Shown here piece by piece: positions 26,793 to 39,212 of a DNA stretch of 64,000 bases. The first letter of the stretch is position 1; each line of letters starts with the position of its first letter. The stretch spans positions 3,844,001 through 3,908,000 of the forward strand of contig NZ_CP013200.1 of assembly GCF_001445575.1 (NCBI RefSeq), written 5' to 3'. The notes under the pieces are model-generated. The model saw only the letters and a list, made by a program, of their open reading frames with translations, did not search any database and was not told where the DNA came from. A program made the position numbers and the translations under genes. The DNA is from Arthrobacter alpinus (lineage in GTDB: Bacteria > Actinomycetota > Actinomycetes > Actinomycetales > Micrococcaceae).

Positions 26793-27890
26793 ATGACTAT
26801 TCCTCGTTTCGTCGGCCGACCCGACTGGTACACCACGTTTAATCCAGAAACCCTTGCCGCGACGGGCACCGCCCTGCGTTGGGGCGTCATCGCCACCGGC
26901 AACATTGCCAAGACCGTCACGGCCGATTTGGCGCTGCTCGAGGACTCCATCCTGCAGGCCGTGAGCTCCCGCGGCGAGAGCAGCGCCGCGGAATTCGCGC
27001 ACTCGTTTGGTGTTGCCGCACATTATTTTGACGGTGGCCCCAACGGAACCGGCCCCGCAGGCTACCTCCAGCTGCTGGCCGATCCGGAGGTCGATGTGGT
27101 CTACATTGCCACCCCTCACGGACAGCATTTCGATGTGGCCAGAGCTGCCCTGGAACACGGCAAGCACGTCCTATGCGAGAAGGCACTGACCATCACGGCT
27201 GCCGAAACCCGTACCTTGATTGAACTGGCCCAGACCAAGGGCCTGTTCCTGATGGAGGCCGTGTGGGCACGGTTCGTGCCGGGCTACCAGCGCGCCTTGG
27301 AGATCATTGCCTCGGGCGAGATTGGCGAGGTGAAGTGGGTCCGGGCCGATCTTGGCTTTGTGGCCCCCCAGGATGAATCCTTGCGTATCTGGGCACCGGA
27401 TAACGGCGGCGGAGCACTGCTGGATCTGAGCGTCTACCCGCTGCTGTGGGCCTGGGGCACGCTGGGCCAACCCGATAAAGTAGTGGCCACCGCAGAGCTC
27501 ACCAGCTTTGGCGTGGACGCACAAAACACCATGACACTCAGTTATGCCAATGGCGCTCAGGCGCAGCTGATCAGTTACCTTTCCTCGCAGGGCCCCAGCC
27601 GCGTGACCGTCTCGGGAACCTTGGGCTATCTCGAAACCGTTGATTCGCTGAACAACCCCGGCGAAATCTTCATTTCCGGCCCCAACGGCGAAAAGCGCAC
27701 CGAGACCTTTGACTACCCGGGCCGCGGCTACACCTACCAGCTGCGTGAAGTGACCCGCTGCATCCAGGCCGGGCTCACGGAGAGTACCACCATGCCGCTG
27801 GCTGATTCGCTGGCCATCATGGAACTCTTCGACGAGACCCGGCGCCAGATCGGTGTTAGCTACTGGAACGATTCCCGCACCGATCTGTAA
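26793..27890 (+). CDS. Gfo/Idh/MocA-family NAD(P)-dependent oxidoreductase
   Basis: 365 residues. The Rossmann segment LRWGVIATGNIAKTV starts near residue 30 after a short N-terminal extension. VYIATPHGQHFDVARAALEHGK and the catalytic-lysine motif CEKALTITAAE follow, then the alpha/beta dimerisation domain with MEAVWARFVPGYQR. It resembles sugar or trans-dihydrodiol dehydrogenase members. It lies downstream of a sugar transporter locus but is separated from it by alkD, so a shared pathway is only possible. A strong terminator follows. Confidence 0.88.
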   Translation: MTIPRFVGRPDWYTTFNPETLAATGTALRWGVIATGNIAKTVTADLALLEDSILQAVSSRGESSAAEFAHSFGVAAHYFDGGPNGTGPAGYLQLLADPEVDVVYIATPHGQHFDVARAALEHGKHVLCEKALTITAAETRTLIELAQTKGLFLMEAVWARFVPGYQRALEIIASGEIGEVKWVRADLGFVAPQDESLRIWAPDNGGGALLDLSVYPLLWAWGTLGQPDKVVATAELTSFGVDAQNTMTLSYANGAQAQLISYLSSQGPSRVTVSGTLGYLETVDSLNNPGEIFISGPNGEKRTETFDYPGRGYTYQLREVTRCIQAGLTESTTMPLADSLAIMELFDETRRQIGVSYWNDSRTDL

Positions 27891-27960
27891 GTAGTCAACC
27901 CGGGGTAAGAGAGCTGCCGAGGGACCCGCTGTGAGCTGGCGAGCAGTGGGAGGCAGCGAA

Positions 27961-27995
27961 CGGGGGCTCACCTTTGTGAAAAAGGTGAGCCCCCG
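27961..27995. terminator. Strong bidirectional terminator
   Basis: A perfect 15-bp stem, CGGGGGCTCACCTTT (27961-27975) with its exact complement (27981-27995), around GTGAA. The A/T pairs at the loop do not give a U tract, but stem strength and position between the convergent oxidoreductase and livF genes support termination. Confidence 0.75.
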
Positions 27996-28036
27996 TCGTC
28001 GTACATCAAGAGAAACGAATCTAGCGCAGCTAACGC

Positions 28037-28736
<700 letters not shown>

Positions 28737-28750
<14 letters not shown>

Positions 28751-29669
28751 CTTCAGGCTCTCCTAGGTAGGCGGAAACGACCTTGGGGTCTTCCCTAATC
28801 ACGTGTGGCACGTCGTCGGCAATTTTCTTGCCGAACTCGAGGACCACTATTCGGTCTGTCACACCCATGACAAGTTTCATATCATGCTCAATCAACAGCA
28901 CCGTGTAGCCGTCATCCCGAATGGTCCGAATGAGAGCCATGAGCTCTTCCTTTTCAGCCGGGTTGAAGCCGGCCGCCGGTTCATCCAGGCACAAGAGCTT
29001 TGGATCGGTAGCCAGTGCCCGGGCAATTTCCAGCCTGCGCTGGCTGCCATAGGAAAGATTGCGAGCCAACGAGCCAGCGTCTTGCTCGATGCCCACGAAT
29101 TCCAGCAAGGCCATGCCCCGCTCAATGGCCGACTTTTCCTCCCGGATGTGCCGGGGCAGCCGCAACAAGGCGCCCACTACAGACGTTTTATGCCGGGCAT
29201 CAAGACCAACCACCACGTTTTCCAGGGCCGTCATCTCACCAAATAGGCGGATGTTCTGGAACGTCCTGGCTAGGCCAGCTCGGGTGATCTTGTGCTGCTT
29301 CATGCCGTTGAGCACGCTACCTTCCAGCAGGACTTGCCCGCTGGTTGGTTTGTACACGCCCGTCATGGCGTTGAAGCAGGTTGTCTTCCCAGCGCCGTTG
29401 GGACCAATGAGCCCCAAGATCTCGCCGCGTTTGATGGTGAAGCTGACATTGTCCAAGGCCACCAAACCACCAAACTTGATGGTCAGGTTCTTCACCTCCA
29501 CAAGGTCGTCACCCACGGCAACGCGAATATCCCGTTCCGGTGCCGCCGCTTCTGCAACGGCTTCTTCAACCTCCAAGGCTTCCACCATCTCAATGGCAGG
29601 CTTCCCCGATTCGTCCGCAGGAACTAATACGTCCGCAGGAACGGGTACGTCTTCACTGTGTGCACCCAA
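28737..29669 (-). CDS. livG: Branched-chain amino acid ABC transporter ATPase LivG
   Basis: The 310-residue ATPase begins at TTG 29669, where AAAGGAGGT sits six bases upstream. It has an unusual acidic N-terminal extension of about 55 residues (VEALEVEEAVAEAAAPE) before the ABC core. Walker A is GPNGAGKTTCFNAMTG, FQNIRLFGEMTALENV is the LivG-type Q-loop, LSYGSQRRLEIARAL the signature and LLCLDEPAAGFNP the Walker B. The extension is longer than in most LivG proteins. Confidence 0.93.
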
Positions 29670-29671
29670 GG

Positions 29672-30877
29672 CTAGACCTCCTTTTCAGTGACAGCGGCTG
29701 ACTTCACGTTAGTAGTATCGCGCACTCGTTGATAAGCCTGTTGCCCATACGCCAGCAACCGCTGTCGCGCCGGGATCAAGCCCTTTGACCGGTAGATCAT
29801 GATGAGCACAAGTGCCAAGCCAAAGATCAAGTACTTGTACTCGGCAATGGCTGTGAAGCGCAACGGAATATAGGCCACCAGCGCGCCACCAAAGACGGCA
29901 CCCACCTTGTTGCCTACCCCGCCAAGAACCACGGCGGCGACGAACAGGATGGAGGTGACGACGTCGAACTTCTGGTTATTCACAAAGCCAACCTGACCGG
30001 CGAACAGGGCACCGGACATGCCCCCAACACCGGCTCCGAGCGCAAAGGCCCAGACCTTGTATTTGAAGGTGGGAACACCCATGGTCTCGGCGGCGTCCTC
30101 ATCTTCACGGATGGCAATCCAGGAACGGCCCACGCGGCTGCGCTCCAAGTTGCCGGCCAGGAGCAAGACGATGATCAAGATGGTCAATGTCAACCAATAC
30201 CAGGGTGTGCCGTTTGAATTGGCGAAGATGGGTACGCCATCGGCGCCCTCACCAGGGGGACGGCCCACGTTTTGGAAGCCGACCTGGCCTTTCATAGCCG
30301 GGATCAGCGTGGCCAAAATACGGATGATCTCACCAAAGCCGAGCGTCACAATGGCCAAGTAGTCGCCCCGCAGGCGAAGAGTTGGAATGCCCAAAATAAC
30401 ACCCACACACATGGCCACAACAACTGCCAGCGGGATAGTCCACAAGTACGGAATCTTCACGAAAGGCGAATCCGGACTGGTCAGCATGGCCGCCGTGTAG
30501 GAGCCCACGGCGAAGAAGGCAATGTAACCCAAGTCAAGCAAACCAGCGTAACCAATAACAATGTTCAGACCCACAGCGACCAGGGCATAGACGGCCATGG
30601 AGAACAGGGCCAGCGGGAAATCGTTGCCGGGCTCGGTGGACAGAATCGGCGGATTGATCACGGGTAATGCGTACGCAATCAATACCACGACAATGAGGTA
30701 CAGCCATTGTTTCTGGCGGGGCATGGCCTGCCATTTTTCGCTCCAGCGACCGAAGGCCCCGTGCTTTTGTGTCGCATCGGCGCTGCCGCCGGGAATCTTC
30801 GCTTTGGCCTGACGATTGACAGCCGTTTGTCTTGCCTTAGCCCCGGGCAGGGGTGTTGGCCCGTCTGTTGTGCTCAT
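29672..30877 (-). CDS. livM: Branched-chain amino acid ABC transporter permease LivM
   Basis: The 401-residue permease starts at ATG 30877 with GGAAGGAG upstream; it overlaps the livH stop by four bases (ATGA). A hydrophilic N-terminus of about 65 residues precedes the membrane domain. NIVIGYAGLLDLGYIAFFAVGSYTAA, TLRLRGDYLAIVTLGFGEI and GRSWIAIREDEDAAETMG are LivM signatures. Confidence 0.94.
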   Translation of the reverse strand: MSTTDGPTPLPGAKARQTAVNRQAKAKIPGGSADATQKHGAFGRWSEKWQAMPRQKQWLYLIVVVLIAYALPVINPPILSTEPGNDFPLALFSMAVYALVAVGLNIVIGYAGLLDLGYIAFFAVGSYTAAMLTSPDSPFVKIPYLWTIPLAVVVAMCVGVILGIPTLRLRGDYLAIVTLGFGEIIRILATLIPAMKGQVGFQNVGRPPGEGADGVPIFANSNGTPWYWLTLTILIIVLLLAGNLERSRVGRSWIAIREDEDAAETMGVPTFKYKVWAFALGAGVGGMSGALFAGQVGFVNNQKFDVVTSILFVAAVVLGGVGNKVGAVFGGALVAYIPLRFTAIAEYKYLIFGLALVLIMIYRSKGLIPARQRLLAYGQQAYQRVRDTTNVKSAAVTEKEV

Positions 30878-31881
30878 GCCTTGCTCCTTCCCAGCGAGGT
30901 GCCCAAGATGCCTTGCGGGCGAACCAGTAGAACCAGAACGAGGATCACGAAGGCCACAACGTCCGTCCACTGCGAGCTACCCAGCAGGATCTGTCCGTAG
31001 TTTCCAATCAGGCCCAACAGCAACCCACCGAGCAAGGCGCCACGGACGTTGCCGATACCGCCCAGAACTGCTGCGGCGAAGGCTTTGATACCGAGGATGA
31101 ATCCGCCGTTGTACTGAACGCCCGAGGGGATCTTCATGACGTAGAACAGTGCTGCAGCGCCGGCGAGGATACCGCCGATGATGAAGGTGGTGACAATAAT
31201 CTTTTCCTTGTTCACACCCATCAACGTTGCCGTGTCCGGATCCTGGGCCACGGCACGAATGCCGCGCCCCGTCCGAGAACGGCGGATGAATTGGTCCACA
31301 AAGACCATCATGATCACGGCTGCAACAACAATGACTATCTGCTGTGAGTCGATGATGGTGCCAAACACTTCGAAGATCGGTGTTGGAATGAACATGGTCA
31401 GTGCCGGCTCCGGCAGCGGACCACGCCATAGGAAAATCAAGTACTGAATGACAAAGGAAGCACCGATGGCGGTGATCAAATAGACCAGACGCGGGGCGTT
31501 GCGGCGCCGTAGCGGCCGGTAGGCCAGCCGTTCAACCAAGAACGCGGTGAGGGCCGAAGCGACGATGGCCGCGATCAACGCCAAAATAATGTTGACCAGA
31601 ATCTGCCCGAAGTTCAGATTAGGGGCGGACGGGCCAAACCCCAGAAAACTCAGCGTGAAGAAGACCGCGTAACAGCCCATGATGAACACTTCAGAGTGGG
31701 CAAAGTTAATCAGGTTCAGCACGCCATAAACCAGGGTGTACCCGAGAGCCACCAGTGCGTAGATTGCCCCGAAGGTCAATCCGTCGAAGGTGGCGCTCCA
31801 GAAATTTTGAGCCAAGGCGGCAACATCGAAATTAATCCAGTCGCTGTCCGCAGGAACAGCCGTAAGAACTGTCAGGAGCAT
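30874..31881 (-). CDS. livH: Branched-chain amino acid ABC transporter permease LivH
   Basis: The 335-residue permease shows GAIYALVALGYTLVYGVLNLINFAHSE near the N-terminus, FLVERLAYRPLRRRNAPRL and GIRAVAQDPDTATLMGVN, all LivH hallmarks. About eight helices are visible. A hairpin with T tract separates it from livJ. Confidence 0.94.
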   Translation of the reverse strand: MLLTVLTAVPADSDWINFDVAALAQNFWSATFDGLTFGAIYALVALGYTLVYGVLNLINFAHSEVFIMGCYAVFFTLSFLGFGPSAPNLNFGQILVNIILALIAAIVASALTAFLVERLAYRPLRRRNAPRLVYLITAIGASFVIQYLIFLWRGPLPEPALTMFIPTPIFEVFGTIIDSQQIVIVVAAVIMMVFVDQFIRRSRTGRGIRAVAQDPDTATLMGVNKEKIIVTTFIIGGILAGAAALFYVMKIPSGVQYNGGFILGIKAFAAAVLGGIGNVRGALLGGLLLGLIGNYGQILLGSSQWTDVVAFVILVLVLLVRPQGILGTSLGRSKA

Positions 31882-31965
31882 AAGTAGGTCCAGTTCCAGC
31901 CGGTCTTGGAAAGATCCTTTGCCAAGAGCGGCTCATTGAGCGGTTAGGTGATTCTGCAACTAAAA

Positions 31966-31998
31966 GGATGCTGAGGAGCCTGTGGCTCCACAGCATCC
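31966..31998 (-). terminator. Intercistronic terminator/attenuator between livJ and livH
   Basis: On the minus strand GGATGCTG-T-GGAGCC pairs with GGCTCC-T-CAGCATCC around ACA and is followed by TTTTAG. It would let the binding protein be made in excess over the membrane components, a common arrangement. Confidence 0.7.
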
Positions 31999-32030
31999 CT
32001 TTCGTTTCCTTGCGTGCTTTTCGCTTACCT

Positions 32031-33266
32031 CTACTTGCCGATCTCGCCGATCGGTACGATCTTGCCGTCCTGGACCTTGTAACCGTAGACGGCCGGAGCC
32101 TGCAGCTCACCAGTGGCATCCCACTTGTAGTGCTTGCTCAATCCGGATGCGTCATAGTTCTTGACCCAGTCCAACAGCTTTGCACGGTCTTGGTTGCCCT
32201 TGTCGATACCAGCCAACAGAACCGTTGCGGCGTCATAACCTTCAATGGAGTAAGTACCGGGCTCTGCATTGGTCAGGCTCTTGTACGCGGTTGCGAACGT
32301 GGGGATCAATTCACCGGGGATGCAAGGGCAGGTGAAGAACGCGTTGTTGGATGCGTCACCTGCCTGCTTGATGAACTGATCATCCTTGACACCATCGGGG
32401 CCAACAAATGCGCCCTTGAAGCCCTTGGCAACCAACTGCTGGTTGAACGGTGCGCCTTCAGCGAAGTAGCCCGAGTAGAAAACAGCATCAGCCTTGGAGT
32501 TGATGATCTTGGAAATGGTGGCCGAGAAGTCCTTCTGGCCGGTTGTCACCTTGTCGCTGCCAATCAGGGCATCGCCCAGACCCGTGGTCGTGGTGCCGCC
32601 CAAGCCGATGCCGTAATCGGAATCATCCTGAACCAGGTAGACCTTCTTGGCGCCGAGCGTGCCGGTCATGAACTTGGCAGCTGCCGGGCCCTGAACGGCG
32701 TCATTGCCGAGGCCGCGGAAGAACGTGCTCCAGCCATTGGTGGTGAGGCCCGGGTTGGTAGCGGCCGGGGTGATGTGAACCATCTTGACCTGCTCGAAGA
32801 TGTTACCGGTGGCCTTGGATTCGCCAGAGAACGGCAAACCTACAACGCCAATGATGTTCGCTTCCTTCGTGGCCTGGGTGACGGGGCCGGTGGCCTTGTT
32901 GGGATCGCCTTCAGTATCAAACTTCTTAAAGGCTACCTGGCACCCTGCATTGGCCTCATTATGCTGGTTGATGGCCAGCTGAATGCCGTTGAAAATATTG
33001 ATACCCAGCTGAGCGTTTGCGCCGGTTTCTGCACCGATGTACGCCAGCGTTGTGGTCGCGGGGCACGTGGCCTTGCCATCGCCAGCCGGGAGAACCGCAT
33101 CTTTGGGTGTTTCAATGGAGGTCAGCACCGGAACATTTAGATTGAGTCCGCCGCCTGCTGCGGCACTCGTTGACCCCGGGGTTGCCGCTTGGTTGGCACA
33201 CGAGGTCACCAACAAAGTGACGGCAGCAGCCATCGCCAGCGAGTTCATAACTTTCTTGCGGTTCAT
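32031..33266 (-). CDS. livJ: Branched-chain amino acid-binding lipoprotein
   Basis: The 411-residue protein has an N-terminal signal with lipobox LLVTSCANQ (cysteine near residue 23). The Leu/Ile/Val-binding fold includes TLAYIGAETGANAQLGINIFNGIQLA, GVVGLPFSGESKAT, PAATNPGLTT and YSIEGYDAATVLLAGI. It is first in the liv operon. The exact ligand may be wider than branched-chain amino acids. The 276 bases upstream contain a TGAGT-AAG-TGACTCA near-palindrome but no gene. Confidence 0.92.
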   Translation of the reverse strand: MNRKKVMNSLAMAAAVTLLVTSCANQAATPGSTSAAAGGGLNLNVPVLTSIETPKDAVLPAGDGKATCPATTTLAYIGAETGANAQLGINIFNGIQLAINQHNEANAGCQVAFKKFDTEGDPNKATGPVTQATKEANIIGVVGLPFSGESKATGNIFEQVKMVHITPAATNPGLTTNGWSTFFRGLGNDAVQGPAAAKFMTGTLGAKKVYLVQDDSDYGIGLGGTTTTGLGDALIGSDKVTTGQKDFSATISKIINSKADAVFYSGYFAEGAPFNQQLVAKGFKGAFVGPDGVKDDQFIKQAGDASNNAFFTCPCIPGELIPTFATAYKSLTNAEPGTYSIEGYDAATVLLAGIDKGNQDRAKLLDWVKNYDASGLSKHYKWDATGELQAPAVYGYKVQDGKIVPIGEIGK

Positions 33267-33542
33267 GAATTAGCCTTCCAGAGTAATCACCAAGACCCGC
33301 AGGTCGTTCTCGACCCGGGCGCCCTTGGCTTCACATGATCTCGACCCTACTCTTGAGTAAGTGACTCAGGACACATGTTCCGCGTAAAGATCTGGTAACA
33401 GATAGCGACCAATCACGTTAATTTTGCGCAGCTCAAAGTACGACGGCGTGTCGTGCGCAAGATTCTCTCCCTCACCTTTAATCTGCACTCCCTCATATGA
33501 GCTCACACTCGGGACAGGGCAGCGGAGATTTCGGACATCAAA

Positions 33543-33572
33543 AAGCCCGCCTCCACGATGGGAGGCGGGCTT
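33543..33572 (-). terminator. Intrinsic terminator of icd
   Basis: GCCCGCCTCC (33545-33554) and GGAGGCGGGC (33561-33570) form a perfect 10-bp stem extended by two A-T pairs. On the minus strand it is followed by TTTTT, 20 bases beyond the icd stop. Confidence 0.85.
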
Positions 33573-33592
33573 CTTGTGGCGTGCTGTGAAGA

Positions 33593-35839
<2,247 letters not shown>

Positions 35840-35922
35840 TCAGTGGATTACTTAAGAATCTGGTGATCTTTCTTTCCCTTCTAACTTACCCGAGAGAGCT
35901 GGTTTGGCCGCTATCGACGCAT

Positions 35923-35961
35923 TTAGGTGACGCTGCCCTAAGTGAACTTAGCCTCTCTTAG
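35923..35961 (+). promoter_or_regulatory. Tandem DtxR/IdeR-type iron boxes upstream of ferritin
   Basis: Box 1 (35923-35941) begins TTAGGTGA and ends CCCTAA, matching 15 of 19 positions of the iron-box consensus including both outer half-sites. Box 2 (35943-35961) matches 12 of 19. A CCCTAAG/CTTAGGG inverted repeat (35936-35942, 35957-35963) spans the junction. Paired boxes before ferritin are known from mycobacterial bfrB, where IdeR activates. Sign of control here cannot be read. Confidence 0.6.
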
Positions 35962-35998
35962 GGTGCAGGGAAACGGGTTTCGCAATAGCGTAGAAGCC

Positions 35999-36502
35999 AT
36001 GGAACTCAAAGGAAAACTCGCAGACGCCATCAACGAGCAAATCACACTAGAAATACAGGCTTCGGTGGTCTACCGCCAGCTGGCCATTGAAATGGAAGTT
36101 CAGGATCTGCCCGGAATTTCCGGCTGGTTCTTGGCCCAGTCGGCCGAGGAACTGGTACACGCACAGAAGTTCACCAGCCACATGACGGACAGGAACGCCG
36201 CTCCCAAGATTGGCACCATCACGGCCCCGGATGTCACCATTAACTCTGTGCTGGAAGCATTCGAGGCTTCCTTGGCGCACGAGCAAAAGGTCTCAGAGTC
36301 CATTCGCAATCTCTACCGTCTGGCCACGGCGGAGGGCGACATTGATTCGATCCCGATGTTGAACTGGTTCGTCGAGGAACAGCTGGAAGAAGAAGCGTCC
36401 GTAGGTGAAATTATTGGCCGCGTGAAGCTGATCGGCGCCGACGGCAATGGTCTTCTGCGCCTGGATGCCGAGCTGGGCGCCCGCAACGCCGCCGGCCAGT
36501 AA
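35999..36502 (+). CDS. ftn: Non-heme ferritin
   Basis: An iron-storage protein forming a 24-mer shell and oxidising Fe2+ at a ferroxidase centre. The 167-residue protein starts at ATG 35999 (MELKGKLADAINEQ). Ferroxidase ligands are visible in EIQASVVYRQLAIEME, AEELVHAQKFTSHM and WFVEEQLEEEASV. No heme-binding methionine pattern of bacterioferritin was noted. Iron boxes lie 38-76 bases upstream. Confidence 0.93.
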   Translation: MELKGKLADAINEQITLEIQASVVYRQLAIEMEVQDLPGISGWFLAQSAEELVHAQKFTSHMTDRNAAPKIGTITAPDVTINSVLEAFEASLAHEQKVSESIRNLYRLATAEGDIDSIPMLNWFVEEQLEEEASVGEIIGRVKLIGADGNGLLRLDAELGARNAAGQ

Positions 36503-36518
36503 CCCTCCCCCAGCAACC

Positions 36519-36670
36519 CTTCATCAGATACCGGGCGTTTTTGCCAAACGCTTCATCAGATACGGGGCATTTTTGCCAAACGCTTCATCAGATACGGGGC
36601 ATTTTTACGAAACGCTCGATCACCTAGTGATCGAGCGTCTCGGGTTTAACCTCCCAAAAGTGATCGAGCG
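36519..36670 (+). repeat. 32-bp tandem repeat array, family S, locus 2, with inverted unit
   Basis: Three 32-bp direct units at 36519, 36551 and 36583 begin CTTCATCAGATAC and end AAACG. A fourth, partial unit starting CTCGATCACC runs into an inverted unit (36636-36668). This makes a hairpin with perfect arms CGCTCGATCA and TGATCGAGCG (36613-36637). It may terminate the ferritin transcript. No gene is seen in this gap. Confidence 0.9.
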
Positions 36671-36702
36671 TATATGGGAGGGCCGCGCGGGTGAGCCGCA
36701 CC

Positions 36703-36993
36703 TCAGGGGTTGTTGAGACCCTGTTGAATGATGTTTTGCTGGTTCAGGGCCTGCTGATGGGCCGCGTCGCTCGCATGCATTCCCGGCTCGCCAACCCAAC
36801 CGGCTCCATTCGTGGCGACCGGATGCATGGTGCCGTCATCATCGACTCTCATCATGACGTAGCGGCGGTTCTTCCCCCGGATCAGCATCACAATGGTGGT
36901 CACGATGCCAGCAACCACGAGAATCGCCACAACTGCAAAGAAGACGGCGAAAAATGTGCCGGAAAACAGCATGCTATCCAACCAGCCGCCCAT
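36703..36993 (-). CDS. Small single-helix membrane protein
   Basis: 96 residues. One strong hydrophobic segment (about 11-38, FFAVFFAVVAILVVAGIVTT) is followed by a basic stop-transfer stretch (RGKNRR). A soluble tail, MRVDDDGTMHPVATNG and a glutamine/asparagine-rich C-terminus, completes it. I recognise no family. It follows the 57-residue membrane protein gene by eight bases, so the two are probably co-transcribed, and 32-bp repeat arrays lie on both sides of the pair. Confidence 0.7.
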   Translation of the reverse strand: MGGWLDSMLFSGTFFAVFFAVVAILVVAGIVTTIVMLIRGKNRRYVMMRVDDDGTMHPVATNGAGWVGEPGMHASDAAHQQALNQQNIIQQGLNNP

Positions 36994-37001
36994 GGGAGGC
37001 C

Positions 37002-37175
37002 CTAGCGCGATCCTGTGGGCGGAATTGCTTGGCCCCCTGGGTACGGTACATATTCCGGTGGCAGCGCGTCAGGCTTTGCGGAACGGAAACGGCCCACGAT
37101 CAGCAAGACCACAAGAGCCACCACAATCAGCACGAAAGTGCCGATCACAGCAGTCATCGCTAAAGAATCTGTCAT
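37002..37175 (-). CDS. Very small membrane protein (57 residues)
   Basis: Starting at ATG 37175 (MTDSLAMTAVIGTF), with GTG 37184 as an alternative, one helix of about 22 residues is followed by a proline-rich tail (SAKPDALPPEYVPYPGGQAI). GGGGTGAG lies upstream. No known family. It is paired with the downstream 96-residue membrane protein. Confidence 0.65.
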   Translation of the reverse strand: MTDSLAMTAVIGTFVLIVVALVVLLIVGRFRSAKPDALPPEYVPYPGGQAIPPTGSR

Positions 37176-37305
37176 GTTGCTCACCCCAAAAGAATAGAAA
37201 CTAGTGCAACTTCCTCGAGTATGGCACTGCAACCCCGGGAGAATCCCAGACTGAGGCGCGCGTCCTCAAAGACGGTCCAAAAGGACGACGGTAAAACCAG
37301 TGACG

Positions 37306-37464
37306 CCGCATCACTTTACGGCCGTTTAATTCAAACGCCGCACCATATTGCGGCCCCTTAAGCCAAACGCTCCCTCTCATGAACTCAAATGAAGAGGGAG
37401 CGTTTGCGTTTAATGGCCGTTAAGTGATGCGGCGTCCGGTTTTAATGGCCGTTAAGTGATGCCG
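37306..37464. repeat. 32-bp repeat family S, locus 3, symmetrical (2 direct + hairpin + 2 inverted)
   Basis: Direct 32-bp units at 37306 and 37338 (starts CCGCATCACT and CCGCACCATA, both ending AAACG) are followed by a hairpin with 11-bp arms CGCTCCCTCTT-like. Two inverted units at 37401-37432 and 37433-37464 follow. The inverted units are near-complements of the first direct unit. It lies just beyond the purH stop and could end that transcript. It occupies most of the 304-base gap; nothing else is seen there. Confidence 0.88.
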
Positions 37465-37479
37465 CGTTGGGGGTGGAGA

Positions 37480-39147
37480 CTAGTGGAAGAAGTGGCGCGC
37501 ACCGGTGAAGTACATGGTGATGCCGGCTTCGTTGGCCGCGGCGATTACTTCCTCATCGCGCACGGAACCGCCCGGCTGGACCACGGCGCGAACACCGGCG
37601 TCTAGCAGGATCTGCAGGCCGTCGGCGAACGGGAAGAACGCGTCCGAGGAAGCAACGGCGCCGATGGAGCGCTGCACCGAAACACCTGAGGTGCCTGAGG
37701 CGCCACCGGCTGCGTCGACATCTGATTCAACGGTGACACCGAGCGTGTTGGCGCGCTCGACGGCCAGCTTGCAGGAATCCACGCGGTTGACCTGGCCCAT
37801 GCCGATGCCCACTGCGGCGCCGTTGTTGGCAAGCAGAATGGCGTTGGACTTGGCGGCACGGACGGCAGTCCAAGCGAACTTCAGGTCCGCGAGGGTTGCC
37901 TCATCGGCTGCGGCACCTGCGGCAAGGGTCCAGTTGGCGGTGTCGTCGCCATCAGCGTCGACCTTGTCCGACATCTGCACCAGCATGCCACCGGAGACCT
38001 GGCGGACTTCTGCCGGGTAGCGGCCGTAGCCCTCGGGCAGGGCGAGCAGGCGGATGTTCTTCTTCTTGGAGAGGATCTCCACGGCTTCGGGCTCGAAGTC
38101 CGGTGCGATGACCACTTCAGTGAAGATGCCGGCAACCGTGCGGGCCATGCCAGCGGTAACGGTGCGGTTAGCGGCGATGACGCCGCCAAATGCGGAGAGC
38201 GGGTCGCAGGCGTGGGCCTTGGCATGCGCATCTGCGATGGCGTCGGTGGCGTCCGGGGACGCCACGGCCACGCCGCACGGGTTGGCGTGCTTGATGACGG
38301 CCACGGCCGGCTCATCGAAGTCGAACGCTGCGCGCAGAGCGGCATCGGCGTCAACAAAGTTGTTGTAGCTCATGGCCTTTCCGTGGATTTGGTCTGCCTG
38401 AGCAATGCCCGACGGCGCACCCTTGTCCACGTACAGCGCTGCCTGCTGGTGGGGGTTTTCCCCGTAACGGAGCACCTCGGAGCGTTCCAGCGAGTAGCCG
38501 GCGTAGGCGGGCCAGTCGATGATGCCGTCGCCGTCCTCGTCGAGGAACTGGGCTGAGGTCCAGGCTGCCACGGCGTTGTCGTAGGCGGCCGTGTGAGCGA
38601 AGGCTGCTGCGGCCAGACGCTGGCGGGCGCCGAGCGTGAAGCCGCCTTCCGCCGCTGCGGCAATGACGGAGCCGTACTTGGCCGGGTCAACAACCACGGC
38701 AACGGAGGGGTGGTTCTTGGCTGCGGCCCGGACCATGGAGGGACCGCCAATGTCGATCTGCTCAACCACAGCGTCCTGACCGGCACCGGAGTTAACAGTG
38801 TCAACGAACGGGTACAGGTTCACAACAACCAGATCGAAGGGCTCAATGTGCATCTCTTCGAGCTGGTGCACGTGGTCGGGCAAGCGGCGGTCGGCCAGGA
38901 TGCCTGCGTGGATCAGCGGGTGCAGTGTCTTCACGCGGCCGTCGAGGCACTCCTGGAAGCCAGTTACCTCGGATACTTCGGTCACAGGGATGCCGGCTGC
39001 AGCAATCTTGGCTGCCGTGGAACCGGTGGAAACGATGGCAACTCCTGCGGCGTGCAAGCCAGCAGCCAACTCCTCCAGACCGGTCTTGTCGTAGACCGAG
39101 ATCAATGCTCGGCGAAGGGGAACGCGGTTAACGGGAACGCTGGTCAC
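37480..39147 (-). CDS. purH: Bifunctional AICAR formyltransferase / IMP cyclohydrolase
   Basis: It performs the last two steps of IMP synthesis using 10-formyl-THF. The 555-residue protein starts at GTG 39147, seven bases after CTGGAG. The IMP cyclohydrolase domain opens with [19 protein letters not shown] and STGSTA. The formyltransferase domain has [35 protein letters not shown] and [11 protein letters not shown]. In related genomes purH commonly follows purN directly, whereas here purN is 6.5 kb away. Confidence 0.97.
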   Translation of the reverse strand: MTSVPVNRVPLRRALISVYDKTGLEELAAGLHAAGVAIVSTGSTAAKIAAAGIPVTEVSEVTGFQECLDGRVKTLHPLIHAGILADRRLPDHVHQLEEMHIEPFDLVVVNLYPFVDTVNSGAGQDAVVEQIDIGGPSMVRAAAKNHPSVAVVVDPAKYGSVIAAAAEGGFTLGARQRLAAAAFAHTAAYDNAVAAWTSAQFLDEDGDGIIDWPAYAGYSLERSEVLRYGENPHQQAALYVDKGAPSGIAQADQIHGKAMSYNNFVDADAALRAAFDFDEPAVAVIKHANPCGVAVASPDATDAIADAHAKAHACDPLSAFGGVIAANRTVTAGMARTVAGIFTEVVIAPDFEPEAVEILSKKKNIRLLALPEGYGRYPAEVRQVSGGMLVQMSDKVDADGDDTANWTLAAGAAADEATLADLKFAWTAVRAAKSNAILLANNGAAVGIGMGQVNRVDSCKLAVERANTLGVTVESDVDAAGGASGTSGVSVQRSIGAVASSDAFFPFADGLQILLDAGVRAVVQPGGSVRDEEVIAAANEAGITMYFTGARHFFH

Positions 39148-39212
39148 AGAAATACTCCAGAGGGGGATCGAAGGTGGCGACGCTATAAAGTTTATGCCAC
39201 GTCGGCGCCGGT

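Noticed and set aside
31968..33140. 390-residue plus-strand frame opposite livJ
   Set aside because: Antisense shadow; the opposite strand has lipobox, family motifs and an operon context.
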